This document shows, one piece after another, positions 44,072 to 55,399 of a stretch of 64,000 nt of DNA (within the stretch, counting starts at the first letter, position 1; every line of letters starts with the position of its first letter). Source of the stretch: Apricaphanius iberus. Its lineage: Eukaryota > Chordata > Actinopteri > Cyprinodontiformes > Aphaniidae. The translations under genes and the position numbers were made by a program. The stretch spans positions 1,364,001 to 1,428,000 of the forward strand of contig JAPXFQ010002722.1 in the NCBI GenBank assembly GCA_028564705.1, written 5' to 3'. Under the pieces are notes generated by a model. The model did not search any database and was not told where the DNA came from. It worked only from the letters and a program-made list of their open reading frames with translations.

Positions 44072-45652
44072 CTACTCAGACTTCACTTTTCTTTTACAAC
44101 AAAACTTGAAGCAATGCCACAGTAACCAAGTAAAAACAAAAAACACAGTGAAAGAAATTGCAAATAAAAATAAAATGACATCTACAGAGTAGTATGTATA
44201 CCAGGGCAGTCTGTAGGACTCGGTTCTGAGGTGAGCAGCACCTTTGTGCCTCATGACAAACTCAATCCAGAAGATGGCTCGATCCAGTGGTCTCATCTGC
44301 TGATCTCTATGTAGTCGGGAGAGTCTCTGCATGTTCATCCTGTAAGATGGTTCATTCAAGACTTCCTGCATGGTTTTCTGAAATATGTTTTGATTTAAAT
44401 CTGACACATCCAAAATCTTTGCAACTCCTTTAGCTCTGAGTCTGGAGAGATTGTCGGCTTGATCGAACACAAAGGGTATGCCCACTATTGGAACGCCATG
44501 ATAGATAGCCTCATAAATCCCGTTTGTTCCTCCATGGCTTACAAAGAGTTTAGTTTTTGGATGCCCCAAGAGGTTGTTCTGAGGAATCCAGTCTACCATT
44601 AAAGTATTGTTTCCTAAAGAGAGTGGTTTGGCACCCTTATACCTCCAGATTACTTTCTGGGGCAAGTTAGCAAAACCAGCTGCAATTTCTTCTGCCAGGT
44701 CATGGGGAAGCTCTCCAATTAACGTCCCCAGAGACATAAAGATAACTCCATGCTCTCCAGAACTTTGCACAAACTCCTCCAAGAGCTCTGGAAGAGGTCT
44801 TGCAGGTTTACACTGGAACCCACCCATATAGACAACATTTGGCATAGTGGGACGAGGGAATTCAAACACAAAGTCCACTCTCATTAGCCACAGATCTGCA
44901 GCTTGAAACAGAGAGAAGTAGTTCACATCTGGACCAAAGTAGCGCTTAGATAAAGGAGAGTAATGTGGTGCAACCACCTGCTTGTACAGATGCATCCTCA
45001 TGTGGTAGAAAATCATGTTTTTCACCCTTTCAGAGAAGGTCATTTTGTCTGTAAGCTCTGATGGTGGAAGTGGGACGTAGGAAAGAGGAGAAGGTGCAAC
45101 AGCAAAATGTGCCTCACCATGAACAGTCCAGCGAGCATTGAACACTATCGGCAGGCCGAGGTAGTGAGCCAAAAACACACCTCCTCCATTTACTGGGTCA
45201 GTCAAAACTGCGTCATATTTGGCTTCCTTGAGGACCTTCATCAAGTCTTTATTTTCAAATATGTGCACAATCATCTCGCAGACCTTTCTGTGTAATTCAA
45301 AGAACTTGTCTTTCAGCTCCATGTCTAGAGCAAAACGAGTCCATGCAGACCCATTGCTTCTCTTGATTCTGATGACCTCAGAGACAAAGAGACGATAAAA
45401 ATCCTCATCGCCCCCAGCCTTGACATCCACTGTGATGGCTTCATAATGTGGAGCCGTCTCACTGATGTACCAGCTGTCTGCAGCCCGAATGACAGTCACA
45501 GAGTGTCCCCGTGAATGCAGCTCCTCCACTAGCACCTTCATGTTCACCCAATGGCTGCCATCATGTGGGAAAACCAGAACTTTCCCGGCAAATGCAAGCG
45601 AGGTAACGGCACAGAAGAGAGAGAATACGGAAGCCAGTGGCCGAAACATCAT
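44072..45652 (-). CDS. UDP-glucuronosyltransferase, UGT5-like (cluster gene 2)
   Basis: A 526-residue UGT in one coding exon. Signal peptide about 1-22 (ending SLAFA), DGSHW with catalytic His34, VLTDP, the donor-binding loop MSLGTLIG, the UDP-sugar signature from about residue 370 (FVSHGGTNGIYEAI...FDQADN), then an anchor near the C-terminus. The cytosolic tail CCKRKVKSE carries a KxKxx ER-retrieval motif. The start is the ATG at 45652. The in-frame codon further upstream at 45673 is GTG and sits just inside the exon, which begins at 45676 after TTTTCAG. This gives a 24-nt 5' UTR in the coding exon. Closest to gene 1 (shared DLWLMRVDFVFEFPRPTMPN). Substrate preference cannot be read from sequence. 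Confidence 0.93.
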   Translation of the reverse strand: MMFRPLASVFSLFCAVTSLAFAGKVLVFPHDGSHWVNMKVLVEELHSRGHSVTVIRAADSWYISETAPHYEAITVDVKAGGDEDFYRLFVSEVIRIKRSNGSAWTRFALDMELKDKFFELHRKVCEMIVHIFENKDLMKVLKEAKYDAVLTDPVNGGGVFLAHYLGLPIVFNARWTVHGEAHFAVAPSPLSYVPLPPSELTDKMTFSERVKNMIFYHMRMHLYKQVVAPHYSPLSKRYFGPDVNYFSLFQAADLWLMRVDFVFEFPRPTMPNVVYMGGFQCKPARPLPELLEEFVQSSGEHGVIFMSLGTLIGELPHDLAEEIAAGFANLPQKVIWRYKGAKPLSLGNNTLMVDWIPQNNLLGHPKTKLFVSHGGTNGIYEAIYHGVPIVGIPFVFDQADNLSRLRAKGVAKILDVSDLNQNIFQKTMQEVLNEPSYRMNMQRLSRLHRDQQMRPLDRAIFWIEFVMRHKGAAHLRTESYRLPWYTYYSVDVILFLFAISFTVFFVFTWLLWHCFKFCCKRKVKSE

Positions 45653-46076
45653 CAAATCTTCCAAAATCGGCACGATCTGAAAAGAAAGAAAAACAGAGGA
45701 GCAAAAAAATCACATAGCTGTTGCTAGCCCAGGACTTTCAAGCACAACGAGCTAGCAGTTATGTTTCACTGAATGGCCTCTTTATTTGTAGTTCCTGCTG
45801 ACAGTCTTCATGTGCACATAGCACAAAATAGTTCTGTTCAGTGCCAAGAGTCCTGCAAGAGATTGGTCTGCGTGGCAGGAGTTGACAGATTTTTGGTGCC
45901 ATGTGTCTCACCCTGTTCCTCTTTGAATTCAAGCAGGTGCTCCTTCACTTCACTGACATGGCTGCTCCAGGGCCATGCCTTGTCTCTGTCTACCTGGGGC
46001 TGGGACCTTGTCCAGTGTTACAGGCTTTCTATCATTCTCACCACTCTAACTACTGTGAACCTCCAGGTAAATATGT

Positions 46077-46160
46077 CGCACACACATACACACACACACA
46101 CTCAAAACAAATGCACTTACGCATATGCTCACCACTCACCCACGTACACACACACACCAG
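46077..46160. repeat. CA-rich imperfect microsatellite
   Basis: Interrupted CA repeats in two blocks, directly visible. Confidence 0.85.
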
Positions 46161-49100
46161 TACACAAATAATTCAATTGGTTAAAGGTCATACAAACACA
46201 GGTTACTATTCCAGCAATGCCACCTGTCTACTCTGATGCTAGATGTCTTAATTTAATAAGGTCAGTCATGTGATTAGGATTCCATATCGAGATATCCTTT
46301 TAAAGCTGTCCTTGTGCATTTAAGCAACCGGCTTCTCTATATGGTACACTTGAAATGTCAAGACAGAATATTTAAAAAAAAAACAGTCTCTCTGTAAATT
46401 AATACAAAAGCCCTTTCAAAACCAGTTTAGCCATCGAGTAAAGTGAATAATTATTTTCCCTTTAGTGACATCATGTAATATGAGCTGGAGACACTTCATT
46501 GTTTTGCTGCTTTTAAAAAAAGAACAATTTATGAATGAAAACTAAAAACCCTTAAGGTGAAACTTGAAGGTAGCTTTTCCTTTTCAACTGTGTTCAACCT
46601 TCTACCTCTCAATAGTTATAGTCATTGTTTTTCTATGTCAAAAAAATGAAAAAAATATTTTTTTTAAATCATGAATGAAAAAAGCGAGCAAAAGATACAG
46701 CCAAAATTTGCTGAATAGCAACAAAATTTTGTCCAGAATACAGATTTCCGGCATCATCCCTTAACATGATGGCCATCCAAGACAAAAGTATTGGCAAGTG
46801 GTCTTGAGTTCCAGAGTTCATAAAGGAACGATTTAGATTCTGATTTATTAATTGAGAAGATGAAAGTCAGTAGAATTGTTTTTAAGAAAGTTGCAGAACA
46901 CTTAATAAACTGCCACCCTGTTGAGGTATTTAAAAGCAATCAGAGTTAACCATTTGCACATCAGTCAAACATTTATTTATATCAAGAGGTAGTTTCCCTA
47001 GAAAAATATTTTGCCTGATCTAAAAAAAATAAAAAAAAATAAAAAAATTATATATGAAGGGCTACACATATGAACCTGATAGGGGAAGTTATAACACACA
47101 GACATCATCCTTCCAATTGACTCAAGCCTAGAGAGGATAAATATTATGATACAGTGAGTTGTTGGTTAAAGAAAACATTTTATCATAATTTTTTTATCCA
47201 GTGAACTAGGTGCTTCTATACCTTACCCAGAATTACCACAGCAATTTTGGCAAGTTTCCCTGCTTGGGATCTCAATACATCACCTTTATATTGTTTGTTT
47301 TGTATAATCCAAGATTCCAGTTACTTCATAAACATGATGTAAAAAGAGTTTCCAACAAAGAAAAAGGTTTTTAGTGGGTGTAGAGACATCTCCCCACCCT
47401 ACGTGTGTGTACATCCATGGAGCTCACCTAAATTTCTTTGAAACTTTATACATCTTTTTTCTTCTTCAAATTAAAAAAGACATTATAAAAATAAAAATAA
47501 AGAAATTCAATCTGCAATCGCCATGACAGATTTGTGGATGCTTTGCCATCCTCTATATTCAATGCTGTTTGGTGATTTTTTTTGTGTGGCCAAGACTCAA
47601 ATGGTTCTTGTTGTTACAGAAACATGTATTTTTACATATGTTTTTAGGTGGAGAAATATTTTAAAATATGTCGCCAGTGCAAATGAAGTCTGGTTATAAT
47701 TTATGTTCCAATATCAACTGTTTAATGTAATATAAATAAATAAATAAAAACAGTTGTTTTGGACATAAGCTAAAAGAAGTAACTCCAGATATTAGAACTG
47801 AGAGCAAGATTATACAAGCTTCTAAGAGCTTAAGCCAAAGAAAGAGAACTGCATAACACTTCCCAAGAACTGTCACCCCACACTCGTTAACTTTATGGTA
47901 AGTAATCCCTGTTTTTCCAGAGAACATTAGTCATGGTAGAACACTGGAACTTTGCTTTTCCACCCTGTTTTTACCTTACACAGTCAGATTGTTGGTTTCC
48001 ATATACTGCATGATAGGAATGTTCTTCTAGCAAAACTGCACAGCATGTCCTATGAAAGACACCCTAGGGTGAGGGAGCAAAGTATGAACAGCTGCTGACG
48101 TTTATTTGTCATTAAAAAAAAATAGTGTTGCTCAGAGAAAGACAGTCGCTCACCATAAATGTCCTGTGCAACGCACAGCAGAAGATTGCAATGAGGTGAA
48201 TGCTCTTTAATACTAAAGCCACATAATGGAAGAAAATGTACAAACTTACTGTTTTATCTCCTGTAGTTCTGCTTCAGTTCTAACATGAGACAGGGCTGTG
48301 AAGGACAACATTCAAACCAGCAAGTCTGAAAAAAAAAATGCTTCCTGTGTTTGAGCTGGGCATGACTTGTTATGTAGAGTTCCTGCCTCTTAAAGGGAAG
48401 CTCATTTAGACAGGAAAACCGCAAGGCAGGCCAAACATACACCGAATATTTAGATAGAACTGGAGGTAGCCAAAATTACCTGGCAACACCAACAGAGATG
48501 TAAATATCTGAAGAATGAACAGAACTCACCCAGCTCGCCCTTAGATTGACAGACAGGAAAACAATGCCAAAAAATGCTTTGCTGTCAACTTTAGTCTAAA
48601 AATGAAATTTTTTAAGTTGTAAAAGACATGTGTTAATCAAGCCTACTATAAATGATGGTACCAACACAGGCCTAGTCACACCATAAACAATGAAACTCCA
48701 CCCGTCATGTTTATAGTACCCAAGTGAGTCATGCTAAAAAAAGCCACACTGAGTGCGTGCACTGAACGAGTGAAAATAAGGAAATACAGTAGTCACTGAA
48801 AATTGTTGTTTCACAGAATTAAAATGCAACCAACAATATTTTCTTTTGTATTTAGTCAGTTAATGGTGGAGTTTTAAATAAATTAACTATTGTTGCTTCT
48901 CTTTTAAAGGCTTTCAGTTATCACAAAACCCCAGATATGAAGTAAAGCATGTTTAAACAAAAAACAAAGAACAATATTTCACATCGACCAGCCTCTTTTA
49001 GCAAATCTCAAAGAGGAAAAAGTTGCATTTTTTTATTTTTAGTCATGCATTTATTTGTTTTTATTGTTGCATCTGCAAATGCCTTAGAGACCTTACAGGT

Positions 49101-50859
49101 GAAACTCAATAAATTAGAAGTAAAATCACCAAAAAATTAGTGGACTTTTTCTTTAATTCAATTTATAAATTGACATTCATATTGCTTAGATGAATTGCTT
49201 TAGGTGTACCTCAGGAGTTTGTTTCTTTTTTAATGATGATAGTTGACACGTAATACAAATCCCAATTTCCCAGAATATTAAAATACATGAGAGCAATAGA
49301 ATTGGATTTGCCAAAATAAGGTAGAATAAAACTGCAAAATGATTTGTTTTGACCTATCAGATCTAACATTATATTTTCCAATCCACTGCCATTATTGTGA
49401 ATGTTTGCATATAATTAACAGGCAGGACATGTTTTACCTTCACGGGCAAAGACCAATGCTGAAAATGAAAGAGAATGGTAGATCTAAACATGTTGGTATC
49501 TTGATGTTTGTGGTTGTTACATTTTAAAACCAGTCTGTATTTCATCACCATCGAAAGGTTTCTCCACAGCCTGAGTAATGGCAACTGCGCAAAAGCAAGT
49601 GAAGTTTTGCAAAGCAGACAGGAAATGTATGTGCAACGCATTCACAAATTTTGCTAAAAGCAACAATAAAAAGATGGAGGAAGTATAGGGTATTATGTCA
49701 GCATCTAGGGTATTCTAACATTGATCAGTTAATTTGTTCCAAAAAATGTCACCTCAAACTATTAGACCTCTAGTACCCTCAATATTTGGTACAAACCTGG
49801 AAGGATCTATACTTTTATGTTGCCCATACATAATTGCAGTCGACTGTCTGTGGCACAAGTTAGGAGTTGAAAGACAAGACAAAACACCTTCATTCTTTGA
49901 CTACATACCTTAATTACAGTACCTGACAACCAACACGTTACAACTTGTTTGACCCTTTTGCTGAATATTATTTAAAAGCAAAAACGAGCTCCACATGTGA
50001 GATATGAGAAACATGAACGTACAGATATAAAGAACAACATGCTAATGAATTCCACTGGCTCCTACTGTAGCCTTCACTTTCTGTGCCTTCACCAGGTGCA
50101 TAGAAAGTTTACACAAAGTTAGATGTTTGCAGTCTTGAGGATGGTCTGGTGTGGCTGCATAACCTGTCTCTAACTTGTCTGATTTGTCTTGTCTGATGAC
50201 AGTTTCCTGCTGAAACACTTTATGTGAAACGGTCTTGTCACAGCAGATGGGCTGAGGCGCATCTTTGCAAATCTTCACAACAGGCTTAAACATGCACATG
50301 AACTTTGTCAACTGAGTCTGCTATAAAAAATAATAATAAATAAAAATACAAGGAAATGGTGGAGAAGTGCAGCTAGAAATCCTGCAATTTTGTATGTTTA
50401 ATGCATTACAGCATTTAGGCTTCTTGTGGTTATTTATTTATTTATTTTTCAGTTGTAAAGACTTCCCCTTTTGCACGTCTTCTTCTCTTGTATCTTCTGG
50501 TGTTCCTATGTTTCACATCAGATTTACTACCAACACTGTTTCTAACATCTCTAAATACAATACAGACAATTTCTCTGAAACACAATCTAAAGACGGACCT
50601 GTTTCAAGAAAAAACTAATTAACAACAGCCAATGTAATGGAGACTAAATTCTTCATATCAGGTCTGAGTCATCTAATTTTCTGAAACAATTTATAACCTA
50701 AAATCCAAAACTTAATTTGTTTACAAGAAAAAAATGTTAAGCTGTATTGCCCTAGAAATATTACAATAGAAAAATACTTCCTTTCAACCAAGTCTTTTTT
50801 CACAAGCCCTAAAAACTCCAGCTGGTGCATTCTTTTATTTTCAGTAGGTTAGATTACTT

Positions 50860-51065
50860 CTACAGTATTCTCATGGGTCTCTGTAGAAAAACAATCAGGC
50901 AGATACAGCTCATCTAAAATGTTGCTTCCAGAGTTCTTAACACCAGGAAAATAGGATCATACTACTCCAGTTCTTAACTGCACTGGCTCCATGAGCAGAA
51001 ATACATTTCTGAGGAGTATGTCAGACCCCTCAGGACTTTAGAGACTCGTTACTCAGGGTACCTAA
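50860..51065 (+). mobile_element. LINE fragment
   Basis: CAGATACAGCTCATCTAAAA, AATAGGATCATACTACTCCA, CTGCACTGGCTCCATGAGCA and AGGAGTATGTCAGACCCCTC resemble the coding region of a fish non-LTR retrotransposon. The fragment is short and frame-broken. Confidence 0.45.
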
Positions 51066-51189
51066 AACGAGAAAAAAAGGGATGCAGAATTTTGTTTTTA
51101 TGCTTTTGTCCTCTGAAAAAAAAAAAGTCCCAAAAACAAAACAAAAATACAGAAAGTGTCAAATCACTGGCCTTAAATTTGTGAACTTG

Positions 51190-52215
51190 TCATCCTTTGC
51201 CTGTGCCCCAGGGAAAACTAAGGAGTTGGTGGTGGACTTCCGGAGAAGCACACCCAGCACACTGACACAGGTGAACATCCAGGGAGTGGATATTGATATA
51301 GTGGACTTTTATAGGGACCTGGGTCTTCACCTTAATAATAAATTGGACTGGAGCCACAACACAAATTCTCTTTACAGGAAGCGTCAGAACAGACTCTAGC
51401 TGCTGAGGCGGCTGAGCTCATTTGGAGTCCAGGGAGCTTCTATGACTCTGTGGTGGCTTCCATCAGTTTTTATGTGTTGTATGTTGGAGCAGCAGTTTAT
51501 CAACAGCTGAGAGGAAGAGGTTGGATAAACTCATCAGGTAGGCCAGCTCTGTTCTAGGATGCACCCTGGATCCAGTGCAGGTGGTGGGAGACAGAAGGAC
51601 ACTGGCCAAAATAACATCCCAGAGTCTCCCAGCCCATGTATAGAAATGCTGCTGAACCGCAGAGCTTCTTCAGTGTCAGACTGCTGCATCCTAGATGCAT
51701 GAAGGAGCGTTTCCACAGGTCCATCCTCCCTACCGTTGTTAGATTGTACAATCAAAACTGCTCCCAACAAACGTAGATGTTTACATCAGCACTGTAAATT
51801 GCACTAACGAACTGAACAACACCACTACTGCTAGTAACTTGCACATTATTTTTCATAGACTACATATACTTATTGGAAGTATATGTTATTGGAAGTTACA
51901 CGTTAACTTTTTAATGCACAGCACAATGCACAATCTGTACTTTTCTAAATGTATTTAAATATCTTTCAGTATCCTGCTCTGTGCAATACAACCTGGTTTT
52001 CCTACTTTATCTGTACTTAACTTTGATAACTTTACAGTAATCGGTTTTTGTTACTATTGTACATGATGTAAATATTTTTTTCTTCCGTAAAAATTGTGTG
52101 TGTTTCTGTTCTGTGTCCTGTTATGTTTGTGTTTTTTTCCTGCTGTTATGATCAAATTTCCCCTTGTGGGACAATTAAGAGCATATTCTGTTGTGTTGTG
52201 TTCTGTTCTATTCTA
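51190..52215 (+). mobile_element. Non-LTR retrotransposon (LINE) 3' remnant
   Basis: The translation includes KTKELVVDFRRSTP, DFYRDLGLHLNNKLDWSHNT and LYRKRQNRL, a region just after the reverse-transcriptase core in fish LINEs. Coding similarity continues with frame breaks to about 51775 (Cys/Leu-rich DNA, ATCCTCCCTACCGTTGTTAG). An AT-rich 3' UTR follows, ending CCCTTGTGGGACAATTAAG and a TTCTGTTCTATTC tail near 52215. It is 5' truncated. Confidence 0.75.
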
Positions 52216-52617
52216 GAGTAATGAACTCTTTAGTATAACAGGGTCTATTGAATTTCTGTCATTTGTCTCCAGGATTTCTGTGCTTCAGGTTAATGAAAGA
52301 AGCTAAGTACAATATTATAAGGAGGTGATGTTGGTCTGTTAATGAACTGGCAACAAATGTAAAACAGAGGTTATACTGGTTCAGTGATGTCCTCTAAAAA
52401 CAATCAACTTGGCATTCATGTCCCTTTCCATATATCATAAGTGTTCACTTTTCTGCTTTTTATTTATGTAACTTTGCTGATTAGTGAAGAAAATAAAATC
52501 ATGTTCTTTTAATTTAGCATCAGCTGGTAATCAAGATTAAGATTAAGATATTATAATTTCCATACTGACTATAAATCACTGTTTTGAAATATTACTGATA
52601 TCTTTAATCTTTAATAA

Positions 52618-52812
52618 TGTCTTGTAAACCGAGGCAATTGTCTAACTGATTGAAAAACAGGGATAAACCCACTACTGGGACTTTGTGTCAAAGGGATGTC
52701 CTAAAAGATATTTTTGTGGCATCTATTTAACTAATAAAATGTTTTTTCTACAGAGTGCACAGCCTGGAGCCTCTATGCCATTAGATTACTTTCTGTGTTA
52801 TATGCATTTAAA
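52618..52812 (-). pseudogene. Decayed UGT gene fragment
   Basis: Read on the plus strand (antisense to the gene), TCTTGTAAACCGAGGCAATTG, AAACCCACTACTGGGACTTT, GGGATGTCCTAAAAG, TTTTTGTGGCATC and GCCTGGAGCCTCTATG match in order the antisense sequence of UGT gene 3 around 54170-54400. A deletion of about 50 nt has removed the part encoding the HGGTNG motif. It is too short and broken to make protein. It has the same orientation as the array and lies just downstream of gene 3. Confidence 0.75.
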
Positions 52813-52880
52813 TGTGATTTTCTTTACCACTACCAACTGTGTTTGTGCATATTGCTTGTCCTAACCCTAAAGGTAATGTT

Positions 52881-52950
52881 GCTGCTTTTCATTCTAGAAT
52901 CACTACCATAAAGAGTCTAACTACAAACAACGCAGAGATTAAGAGCTCAT
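52881..52950. repeat. 70-bp direct repeat, copy 1
   Basis: GCTGCTTTTCATTCTAGAAT...AAGAGCTCAT, recurring at 53383-53452 with few differences (502-bp offset). Confidence 0.8.
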
Positions 52951-53382
52951 GCCCTTTACCCGTTAAAGCTACTAAATTCTGATAAAGCGTGTGATAATAA
53001 GGCTTACTCATTGACAGGACCAATGGAAGGAGAGTTTATTCAATGTGACTCTTTTCACTATTTCGTAATGACATTATAACCAGCTTCTCCAGTCGCTTGG
53101 TATTGGGCAAATTGAGGGCACTCACTATCGCAGTGATAATATGGGTGAAACATCCTATAACCATTAGAGGACTTCAGACCCTGTTTGGCTTCTCACAACA
53201 TCCAGCCTTTGTGCTATTGCAGCCTTCCCTTACCAGCTTCTATGATGTTGCTCTTCAGTGTTTCCAATGCTATCCTCATAACAGTCATGACGCTGTTGCA
53301 ATAATCAATCTGGCTAAAGATAAGCGCATGTATGAGTTTTTCAAGGTCCTGTTGCGACATTAGTCCTTGAATCCGAGAAATT

Positions 53383-53452
53383 GCTGGTTTTCATTCTAGA
53401 ATGACTAACACAAAGAGTCTAACTACATACAGTACAAAGATTAAGAGCTCAT
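53383..53452. repeat. 70-bp direct repeat, copy 2
   Basis: GCTGGTTTTCATTCTAGAAT...AAGAGCTCAT. The sequence between the two copies contains a LINE-like piece (AAAGATAAGCGCATGTATGA, TCAAGGTCCTGTTGCGACAT). Confidence 0.8.
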
Positions 53453-53806
53453 CTCATAGAGATATACAACATGTATTTTTTTTTTGTCATTCCCAGATAT
53501 AAGTTCTGTCTCCCAAGTAAATCTGGTATAATTTCTTTCAATAATTTTCTACAGAAATATACAAATATTCAGCTATAAAATATAAGAGCGGGACAGATTT
53601 AAAATATTTTAAACAGAGACAGAAAACTTGTACTGAGTTAAATTCACTTCATTGCCTTTATTAATCAAAATATCCATTTATTTGATTGAAACATTTAAAA
53701 CAGCAACCTAATTCAAATAATAAAGTTCAGAGTATTTAGATTTTGAAAAATAAAATGGCTCTGCCACCCTAAAAATCTTTTAAAATAAAGTACATATCTT
53801 TAACCA

Positions 53807-55399
53807 TTAGTCATGTTTTACTTTACGTCTACACACTGATTTCCATAAACACCTGACAAAAATGGCTGTAGCCAAAAGCATGATCAGCACTGCTCCTGTC
53901 AGGAAGAGGACCACGTCTGTAGAATGATAGATGTACCAGGGCATTCTGTAGGATTTTGCTTTAAGGTGAGCAGCACCTTTGTGCCTTATGACATATTCTA
54001 TCCAGAAGATGGCAGTATCGATTGGCTTCATAGGTTGATCTCTGTGCAGTCTGGAGAGTCTCTGCATGTTTAGCCTGTAAGACGGTTCATCCAGAACTTC
54101 TTGCATAGCTTTCAGGAAGTTGTCATCGTTGTCCACTGCATTCACTGTAAGAATTTTAGCTCCTCCTTTTTCTTGCAAACGCAGCAGATTGTCATACTGG
54201 TCAAAAACCAGAGGAAAACCCACAACTGGGATTCCATGACACAAGGCTTCCTGAACTCCATTTGTTCCTCCATGAGCCACAAATAGCTTTATCTTAGGGT
54301 GTCCTAAAAGGTCTTTTTGTGGCATCCAGTCAACTATTAAAGTGTTGTTTCCCAGAGTGGATGGTTTGGAGCCTCTATAGCTCCAGATGACTTTCTGTGG
54401 CAACTTCGCAAAAGCGGCTGCAATCCCATCTGCCAAATCATCTGGAAGCTCATTCACAAATGTTGAGAGAGACATGATAATGACTCCGTGTTCTCCAGAA
54501 CTCTGCACAAAGTCCTCCATATAGTCAGGCAGTGGTTCTGCAGGTTTACAGTGAAACCCTCCCATGTACACAACATTAGGCATTGTGGGACGTGGGTAAT
54601 CAAACACAAAATCAGTTCTCATGAGCCAAATATCCGCATCATTTTGTAACTGATCAAAGTCACAATCAGGTCCAAGGTATTTCTTACAAAGTGGCTGGTA
54701 TACTAATTTAGATGCAAACATGCTTTGAATAATGGTCATTACATAAAAAATGCTGTTTTTAACTCTTTGAAAAAAGGTCATTTTATCAGTGAGGCCAGAA
54801 CCTGTGATAGGAATGTAGGATATTGGGGAAGGAGAGATGGCGAAATGAGCTTCTTCAGGCATTAACCAGCGAACATTATAAACTAAAGGGAGGTTCATAT
54901 ATTTGGCCAAAATCGCACCATTACCCCAGCATGGGTCAGTTAGAACCAGATCAAACTTGGTCTCATTTAATTTCCTCATTAGCTCTGCATCATCCAGCAG
55001 GGCTGAGACAAACGAACTCACAGAACTGTGAACTTCAACAATTTTGTCAAGCATGCCAAGTGTCATGCCGAGAAAACTGATGAAAGGTAAAGTACCGCGT
55101 TCAAGTTTCATGAACTCAGTAAACATCTTTTTCAAAAACTCCTTATCTACTAAGCTATGTTCCATTGGAACTGTGAAAGTCTTGTAATATAAAGAGTTAT
55201 CTTTAATGTACCAGCTTTTGCTAGAACGCGCGATAGTGACATTGTGTCCCCTGGAGTGTAGAGCTCTAAGAAGAATTTCCATGTTTATCCAGTGGCTTCC
55301 TTCAGTGGGAAAGACCAAGATGTTGCCACCCTGACAGCAGCTGGGAACGAGGACGAGGACGAGCAGGAGCAACGCCCCACAGGAACAGACGGCTTTCAT
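53807..55399 (-). CDS. UDP-glucuronosyltransferase, UGT5-like (cluster gene 3)
   Basis: A 530-residue UGT in one coding exon. Signal peptide about 1-23 (Leu/Val-rich, ending PSCCQ), EGSHW with catalytic His36, VLTDPCWG, the donor signature from about residue 373 (FVAHGGTNGVQEAL...FDQYDN), a C-terminal anchor and the tail CRRKVKHD with a KxKxx ER-retrieval motif. The acceptor CGTTTTAG directly abuts the ATG at 55399, so the 5' UTR is on another exon. A candidate donor (ACAAG|GTATGT) is at 56955. Unlike genes 1 and 2, the loop usually written SLGT reads SLST, and SHGG reads AHGG. It is intact, and its 3' half is nearly identical to gene 4. It is the most likely functional member of that pair. 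Confidence 0.93.
   Translation of the reverse strand: MKAVCSCGALLLLVLVLVPSCCQGGNILVFPTEGSHWINMEILLRALHSRGHNVTIARSSKSWYIKDNSLYYKTFTVPMEHSLVDKEFLKKMFTEFMKLERGTLPFISFLGMTLGMLDKIVEVHSSVSSFVSALLDDAELMRKLNETKFDLVLTDPCWGNGAILAKYMNLPLVYNVRWLMPEEAHFAISPSPISYIPITGSGLTDKMTFFQRVKNSIFYVMTIIQSMFASKLVYQPLCKKYLGPDCDFDQLQNDADIWLMRTDFVFDYPRPTMPNVVYMGGFHCKPAEPLPDYMEDFVQSSGEHGVIIMSLSTFVNELPDDLADGIAAAFAKLPQKVIWSYRGSKPSTLGNNTLIVDWMPQKDLLGHPKIKLFVAHGGTNGVQEALCHGIPVVGFPLVFDQYDNLLRLQEKGGAKILTVNAVDNDDNFLKAMQEVLDEPSYRLNMQRLSRLHRDQPMKPIDTAIFWIEYVIRHKGAAHLKAKSYRMPWYIYHSTDVVLFLTGAVLIMLLATAIFVRCLWKSVCRRKVKHD

Larger units (their letters stand above)
45653..53806. other. Intergenic region between UGT genes 2 and 3
   Basis: 8.1 kb without an intact gene. 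It holds a CA-rich tract (46077-46160), LINE fragments (50860-51065, 51190-52215), a decayed UGT fragment (52618-52812) and a 70-bp direct repeat (52881, 53383). Upstream 5' UTR exons of gene 2 probably lie here. Good donor-like sites on the minus strand include AAACA|GTAAGTTTG near 48248. The 46.2-50.8 kb part otherwise shows nothing recognisable. Confidence 0.55.

Noticed and set aside
50042..50311. An 89-codon Lys/Cys-containing minus-strand frame
   Set aside because: The start codon is TTG and no family was recognised. I could not support it as an exon, although its composition is slightly coding-like.
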